Of a DNA stretch of 64,000 bases, positions 60,660 to 64,000 are shown piece by piece (position 1 is the first letter of the stretch; each line of letters opens with the position of its first letter). The position numbers and the translations under genes were made by a program. The stretch covers positions 61,460 through 125,459 of the forward strand of contig JAFUXE010000005.1 in the NCBI GenBank assembly GCA_017477205.1, given 5' to 3'. The DNA comes from Alloprevotella sp. (lineage in GTDB: Bacteria > Bacteroidota > Bacteroidia > Bacteroidales > Bacteroidaceae). The notes under the pieces were generated by a model, which searched no databases, had not been told where the DNA came from, and saw only the letters and a list, made by a program, of their open reading frames with translations.

Positions 60660-61426
60660 AGTTTGCTGCTGTCTTTTAAGTCACCTACGTGATAATAGTC
60701 AAACATGTGTTCCTCCATCCATTCGTTGGCCTTGACGGGGTTCATCTTCCAACCGGAGTTGCAGGTGCTGACCACCTCAACAAGGTTGGAACCCTTGCTC
60801 TGCATGGAGTTCTCGAAGGCCTTGCGGATGGCGGCCTTGCACTTGCGGATGGCAGCCACGCTGTGCACGCTCTGGCGCGTGACGTAGGCGGTGCCTTCCA
60901 GCTGGGCGGCGATTTCCGTCATCTTCAGGGGATAGCCGTGGAGCTGCGGGTCGCGACCGTAGGGGCAGGTTGCCGTTTTCATGCCCACGAGCGTCGTGGG
61001 AGCCATCTGTCCGCCCGTCATGCCGTAGATGGCATTGTTGATGAAGATGATGGTGATGTTCTCGCCACGGTTCAGGGCGTGGATGGTCTCCGCCGTACCG
61101 ATGCAGGCCAGGTCTCCGTCGCCCTGATAGGTGAAGACGAGGCGGTCGGGCCAGAGGCGCTTGCAGGCCGTGGCTACGGCGGGCGCACGTCCGTGGGCGG
61201 CTTCCTGCCAGTCGATGTCGATATAGCGGTAGGCGAATACTGCGCATCCTACGGGGCTGACGCCGATGGTCTTTTCTTCCATGCCCATCTCGGCCACGAC
61301 TTCGGCCACGAGCTTGTGCACGACGCCGTGGGAGCATCCCGGGCAGTAGTGCATGGGCACTTCGTTCATGAGTTCCGGTTTCTTATATACCAGGTTCTCA
61401 GGCTGTATGATTTGTTCGCGTGTCAT
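60656..61426 (-). CDS. 2-oxoacid:ferredoxin oxidoreductase, beta (TPP-binding) subunit
   Basis: 256 residues. 'MHYCPGCSHGVVHKLVAEVV' (typical Cys-containing start), the thiamine-diphosphate motif 'VFTYQGDGDLACIGTAETIH' (GDG ... ) continuing to 'NITIIFINNAIYGMTGGQMA', and 'APTTLVGMKTATCPYGRD'. It holds the TPP cofactor at the alpha/beta interface. It is preceded by a small membrane protein gene (6 bases) and overlaps the gamma gene by 4 bases. Confidence 0.92.
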   Translation of the reverse strand: MTREQIIQPENLVYKKPELMNEVPMHYCPGCSHGVVHKLVAEVVAEMGMEEKTIGVSPVGCAVFAYRYIDIDWQEAAHGRAPAVATACKRLWPDRLVFTYQGDGDLACIGTAETIHALNRGENITIIFINNAIYGMTGGQMAPTTLVGMKTATCPYGRDPQLHGYPLKMTEIAAQLEGTAYVTRQSVHSVAAIRKCKAAIRKAFENSMQSKGSNLVEVVSTCNSGWKMNPVKANEWMEEHMFDYYHVGDLKDSSKL

Positions 61427-61432
61427 GTTGTT

Positions 61433-61747
61433 CTATATTTTCGTTCTTCTATGGTGTGGACTCTGGGGCTTCCTGAGCATCGTCGTCATGCGCATGGTGG
61501 CTTCCACCATTTTCAGCAGGACGGCGGCAATGCCGATGCCGATGCCGTAGAGGCGTGCCTGCGGGGCCTCGCGGAACCACGAGTAGGCGATGAAACCCAT
61601 CGCCACGCAAGCCAGCAGGATGAACGTCCCGTTCAGCAGGTTGCGCAGGAAGAGGCTGCGGCGTTCCTTCTCCGTAGTCTCGTCGCGCTCCACAGCTGCC
61701 TCGGGATTGTTCAGGCGATCCAGAAATTCCTGTTCTTCGCGTGTCAT
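61433..61747 (-). CDS. small two-span membrane protein within the oxidoreductase operon
   Basis: 104 residues. It starts 'MTREEQEFLDRLNNPEAAVE', is charged to about 35, then has two membrane segments (about 37-56, 'NLLNGTFILLACVAMGFIAY', and about 65-82, 'ARLYGIGIGIAAVLLKMVEA'), and a basic end. It overlaps the alpha gene by 4 bases (ATGA) and is 6 bases from the beta gene. Its unusual insertion between the two catalytic subunit genes suggests membrane association or assembly of the complex, but no family is known to me. Confidence 0.7.
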   Translation of the reverse strand: MTREEQEFLDRLNNPEAAVERDETTEKERRSLFLRNLLNGTFILLACVAMGFIAYSWFREAPQARLYGIGIGIAAVLLKMVEATMRMTTMLRKPQSPHHRRTKI

Positions 61748-62829
61748 TTCTTGAGTTTCTCCATTGCTTCGATAATCTCGTCAGGATCGGGCACGATGCC
61801 GCCCAGACGGCCAAACTGCTCGATGGGCACGGAGTAGTGCGCAGCCGCACGTACGTCGAAGACCATCATGCCGGCATTGATTTCCACGACGAGGATGCCC
61901 TTCACGTGGCTGGCCAGCTCGCGGATTTCCTTCTCGGGGAAGGGCCAGAGCGTGATGGGGCGGAACAGGCCCACCTTCTCGCCGCGTGCGCGCATCATGT
62001 CCATCGCCTTCTGCGAAATGCGGCTTGCCGAGCCGAAGGCCACGATAACGTAGTCTGCATCCTCGCAGTGCTGCATCTCGCAGCGCACTTCCTTCTCCTG
62101 TATCTCCTTGTATTTGCGCTGGAGGTGCAGGTTGCGCTGTTCCATCACCTCGCTCTGGAGCTCCAGGCTCGTGATGACGTTCGGCTGGCGGCTCTTCAGC
62201 CCGTTTCCGGTAGCTGCCCAAGGGCATTCCTTCATTATCTCTTCTTCCGTACGGCGAGGCTTGAAGGGCGGCAATACCACTTTCTCCATCATCTGGCCGA
62301 TGACGCCGTCGGAGAGTATCATGGCAGGATTGCGATATTTGAAGGACAACTCAAAGGCCAAGTCCACAAAGTCGGCCATCTCCTGCACGGAGTTCGGAGC
62401 CAGCACGATGAGGTGATAGTCGCCATTGCCGCCGCCGCGCGTGGCCTGGTTGTAGTCGCTCTGCGAAGGCTGGATGGTACCCAGTCCGGGACCGCCGCGC
62501 TGCACGTTCACGATGAGACCCGGCACCTCGGCACCCGCCATGTAGGCAAGACCCTCCTGCATCAGTGCAACGCCCGGGCTGGAGGAACTCGTCATGACGC
62601 GCTTGCCGCAGCCGCCGCCACCGTAGATCATGTTGATACTGGCCGTCTCGCTCTCGGCCTGCAACACCACCATGCCCGTCGTTTCCCAGGGCTTCTCGGC
62701 AGCCAGCGTCTCAAGGACTTCAGACTGCGGCGTGATGGGGTAGCCAAAGTAGCCGTCGCAGCCGCAGCGGATGGCGGCGTGGGCGATGGCCTCGTTTCCT
62801 TTCATAAGGAGCACTTCTCTTTCTTCCAT
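61744..62829 (-). CDS. vorB: 2-oxoacid:ferredoxin oxidoreductase alpha subunit (VorB type)
   Basis: 361 residues. 'LLMKGNEAIAHAAIRCGCDG', 'YFGYPITPQSEVLETLAAEK', 'AESETASINMIYGGGGCGKR', 'TSSSSPGVALMQEGLAYMAG' and 'VPGLIVNVQRGGPGLGTIQP' are characteristic of the alpha subunit (pyrimidine domain) of VorB-type enzymes. It is commonly annotated in Bacteroidales as 3-methyl-2-oxobutanoate dehydrogenase subunit VorB. It lies 4 bases after the ferredoxin gene. Confidence 0.92.
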   Translation of the reverse strand: MEEREVLLMKGNEAIAHAAIRCGCDGYFGYPITPQSEVLETLAAEKPWETTGMVVLQAESETASINMIYGGGGCGKRVMTSSSSPGVALMQEGLAYMAGAEVPGLIVNVQRGGPGLGTIQPSQSDYNQATRGGGNGDYHLIVLAPNSVQEMADFVDLAFELSFKYRNPAMILSDGVIGQMMEKVVLPPFKPRRTEEEIMKECPWAATGNGLKSRQPNVITSLELQSEVMEQRNLHLQRKYKEIQEKEVRCEMQHCEDADYVIVAFGSASRISQKAMDMMRARGEKVGLFRPITLWPFPEKEIRELASHVKGILVVEINAGMMVFDVRAAAHYSVPIEQFGRLGGIVPDPDEIIEAMEKLKK

Positions 62830-62833
62830 GAGC

Positions 62834-63064
62834 TTATTCCTCCCTTTTCTTATAAACAGTTATACATCCGTCGGGGCACACGATGGCGCAGCTGGCACAG
62901 CCGATGCAGGCGTCCAGGTCTGTCTGCCGGCAGAAAGCGTAGCCCCTGTGGTTCACTTCGCCCACACTGAGCGCGAGGCAGTGCGTGGGACAGGCAACGA
63001 CGCAAAGGTTACATCCCTTGCAACGCCCCTCGTCCACCACGACAGCACCTTTTATTTTTCCCAT
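62834..63064 (-). CDS. 2[4Fe-4S] ferredoxin subunit of the oxidoreductase
   Basis: 76 residues from ATG at 63064. Two complete CxxCxxCxxxCP clusters, 'CKGCNLCVVACP' and 'CIGCASCAIVCP'. It takes electrons from the alpha/beta core. It lies between a TPR-like gene (31 bases upstream) and vorB. A longer frame up to 63181 was rejected because it is unrelated to ferredoxins. Confidence 0.93.
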   Translation of the reverse strand: MGKIKGAVVVDEGRCKGCNLCVVACPTHCLALSVGEVNHRGYAFCRQTDLDACIGCASCAIVCPDGCITVYKKREE

Positions 63065-63095
63065 AGTGCTATATTTTTGGTTGTTAGATTTATTG

Positions 63096-63326
63096 TTATT
63101 GGTTATACATGTCCTTGTTGTAGAACGCCATGATGTCGTCCAGCATCTCGCGTGCCTCGCGGGCAGGGCCGTCCGGTTCAAGCGCCTCCGACTGTAACAG
63201 CAGCGAGATAGCCTCGCCCCATGCCGAACGCTTCATTGCCGCCCGCGCCTCATCGTAGAGTCCGCGCGCACGCCTCGCGGCATCCGTCTTCCCGTCCTTC
63301 TTCTCTTCAGTTTTCTCCTGATTCAT
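63096..63326 (-). CDS. small TPR-like protein, first gene of the vor operon
   Basis: 76 residues from ATG at 63326: charged start 'MNQEKTEEKKDGKTDAARRA', then a helical hairpin 'LYDEARAAMKRSAWGEAISL', 'LLQSEALEPDGPAREAREML', resembling a single tetratricopeptide repeat. It is found in the same place in related operons, where it is annotated as a tetratricopeptide protein; its role is unknown. A -7-like TATTTTTG (63338 to 63331) ends only 4 bases before the ATG, so either the true start is internal or transcription begins elsewhere. Confidence 0.65.
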   Translation of the reverse strand: MNQEKTEEKKDGKTDAARRARGLYDEARAAMKRSAWGEAISLLLQSEALEPDGPAREAREMLDDIMAFYNKDMYNQ

Positions 63327-63401
63327 GCCCCAAAAATAGGACAAAAAAAATAAAACGGGAAAGAATGGCGAAAAAAAATGGATGCCCTCCCCAAAAAGCA
63401 A

Positions 63402-63439
63402 AAAGGCCAGAAGCACCACGTCTGGTGCCTCTGGCCTTT
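63402..63439. terminator. strong hairpin upstream of the vor operon
   Basis: Arms AAAGGCCAGAAGCACCA (63402-63418) and TGGTGCCTCTGGCCTTT (63423-63439), 17 bp with one mismatch around four bases. It is T-rich on both flanks' ends and could stop transcription coming from the right. Confidence 0.7.
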
Positions 63440-63466
63440 CCCTTCACGGCATCAAAAAGGATTTGT

Positions 63467-63554
63467 CACAGCATCTGAATCAATCCATCACAGCAGGAAA
63501 AACATTTTATCACAGCAGGAAAATCATTTTGTCACAGCATCTGAATCAATCCGT
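63467..63554. repeat. 22-bp iteron-like array arranged A-B-B-A
   Basis: Four contiguous 22-bp units: A CACAGCATCTGAATCAATCC+AT (63467), B CACAGCAGGAAAAACATTTT+AT (63489), B CACAGCAGGAAAATCATTTT+GT (63511), A CACAGCATCTGAATCAATCC+GT (63533), then a partial CACGCAGG. All share CACAGCA at the start and RT at the end. No gene covers it. Confidence 0.9.
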
Positions 63555-63617
63555 CACGCAGGCGTTTCCAGACTCTTGGCGACCTGCGCTGTTCCCAGTC
63601 CGTTCTCCGGGATTCCC

Positions 63618-63664
63618 GTTCGTTCGTTCTTCCTCTATATATAAAGGAGGAAGAACAAACGAAC
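63618..63664 (-). terminator. terminator of the gene at the right edge
   Basis: 18-bp arms GTTCGTTCGTTCTTCCTC (63618-63635) and GAGGAAGAACAAACGAAC (63647-63664) with one mismatch, around TATATATAAAG. It is 40 bases beyond the stop of the leftward gene at 63704. Confidence 0.75.
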
Positions 63665-63703
63665 AAGAACATGTTCTCGGCTTCAGGGCTGAAGCGGCGG
63701 GCC

Positions 63704-64000
63704 TCACCCCATCTTCCATATCGTGTTCCGTCCGATGCCCGTCGCCCTCTCCAGCTGCCGCAGCGAGGCCCCCTTCTCGCGAAGCTCCAGCAGCACCGTT
63801 CGCTGCCTGCCGTACGGAAGGTTCATGAATACCGTCCAGCCGCCGTCGCCCACCAGGGCCTTCAGCCCCTCCTGTACCTGCCTGTCCGACATCCTGACGG
63901 TGGTCTTCCTGGGAGCCAGGCACCCGGCGTCCCCCTCCACGGGCCTCCGCAGCAACGCCTCCACTTCGTCCTCGTCCAGATTCCTGTACTCCTCCCTCAC
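63704..64000 (-). CDS. partial helix-turn-helix protein, possible C-terminus of a REP-associated (RAYT-like) transposase
   Basis: At least 98 residues are readable leftward from the window edge, so the N-terminus lies outside. Text: 'LDEDEVEALLRRPVEGDAGC', 'TTVRMSDRQVQEGLKALVGD', 'GWTVFMNLPYGRQRTVLLEL', 'REKGASLRQLERATGIGRNT', 'IWKMG'. The final part is a helix-turn-helix of the 'G-x-S-[IL]-R-Q-L-x-R-x-T-G-I-x-R' type found at the end of Bacteroidetes IS200-like RAYT transposases. The catalytic HUH domain would be off the window, so another DNA-binding protein cannot be excluded. It would fit the REP-like palindromes elsewhere in this window. Confidence 0.45.
   Translation of the reverse strand: MREEYRNLDEDEVEALLRRPVEGDAGCLAPRKTTVRMSDRQVQEGLKALVGDGGWTVFMNLPYGRQRTVLLELREKGASLRQLERATGIGRNTIWKMG

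Noticed and set aside
63467..63554. Possible CRISPR array or att site
   Set aside because: Repeats are 22 bp end to end with two body types and no spacers; no integrase gene adjoins.

Overview
The window looks like the chromosome of a GC-rich member of the Bacteroidales (Bacteroidota), possibly Prevotellaceae-like. Evidence seen in the sequence: TonB-dependent and CarboxypepD_reg-type outer-membrane receptors, a BACON-like exported protein, C10 cysteine peptidases with BspA-type leucine-rich repeats, type IX secretion (T9SS)-like C-terminal tails, the Bacteroidetes -7 box TAnnTTTG (with TTTG about 19-21 bases upstream in several cases), and the Bacteroidales order of F1Fo-ATP synthase and VorB-type 2-oxoacid oxidoreductase genes. 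No rRNA, tRNA or CRISPR array was recognised.

Layout. 1-8061: an intergenic zone built of 11-bp periodic repeats, two outer-membrane receptors on opposite strands, a CotH-like protein, a DUF1573 lipoprotein and the tail of a truncated gene. 8062-13877: a 5.8-kb module bounded by 39-bp perfect inverted repeats, carrying a VirE-N/DUF3987 primase-like protein, a DUF3127-like OB-fold protein, an N-acetylmuramoyl-L-alanine amidase, an HU-like DNA-binding protein and several small proteins; both neighbouring genes are truncated. 13858-16372: a glycosyltransferase N-terminal remnant, a HEAT-repeat membrane protein and a MerR regulator. 16845-23045: hflX, metY, a GH84 enzyme and an exported beta-helix protein. 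23790-26790: an AT-rich AbiE-type toxin-antitoxin pair and an AAA+/DUF4143 ATPase. 27152-40577: exported adhesin-like and C10 peptidase proteins, ResB/CcsA cytochrome c biogenesis genes separated by an Ig-fold lipoprotein, an ECF sigma factor operon, and three smaller genes. 40657-57214: the ATP synthase genes, split in two by 9.3 kb holding an exported BACON-like protein, a 1382-residue C10 peptidase and a membrane-spanning kelch/AraC regulator. 57643-64000: pgi, msrA, a VorB-type ferredoxin oxidoreductase operon, a 22-bp iteron array and a truncated helix-turn-helix protein that may be the end of a REP-associated transposase.

Two themes stand out. First, the inverted-repeat-bounded module looks like a mobile or satellite element with replication, nucleoid and cell-wall functions but no visible recombinase. 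Second, REP-like palindromes (a head such as GCCCCCTCC or CTCACCCCC plus a GC hairpin) lie between genes and also in frame inside genes: the first TonB receptor, the ATP synthase gamma subunit and the signal-peptide region of an exported protein. Further intergenic arrays have periods of 8, 9, 11, 21, 22 and 23 bp.
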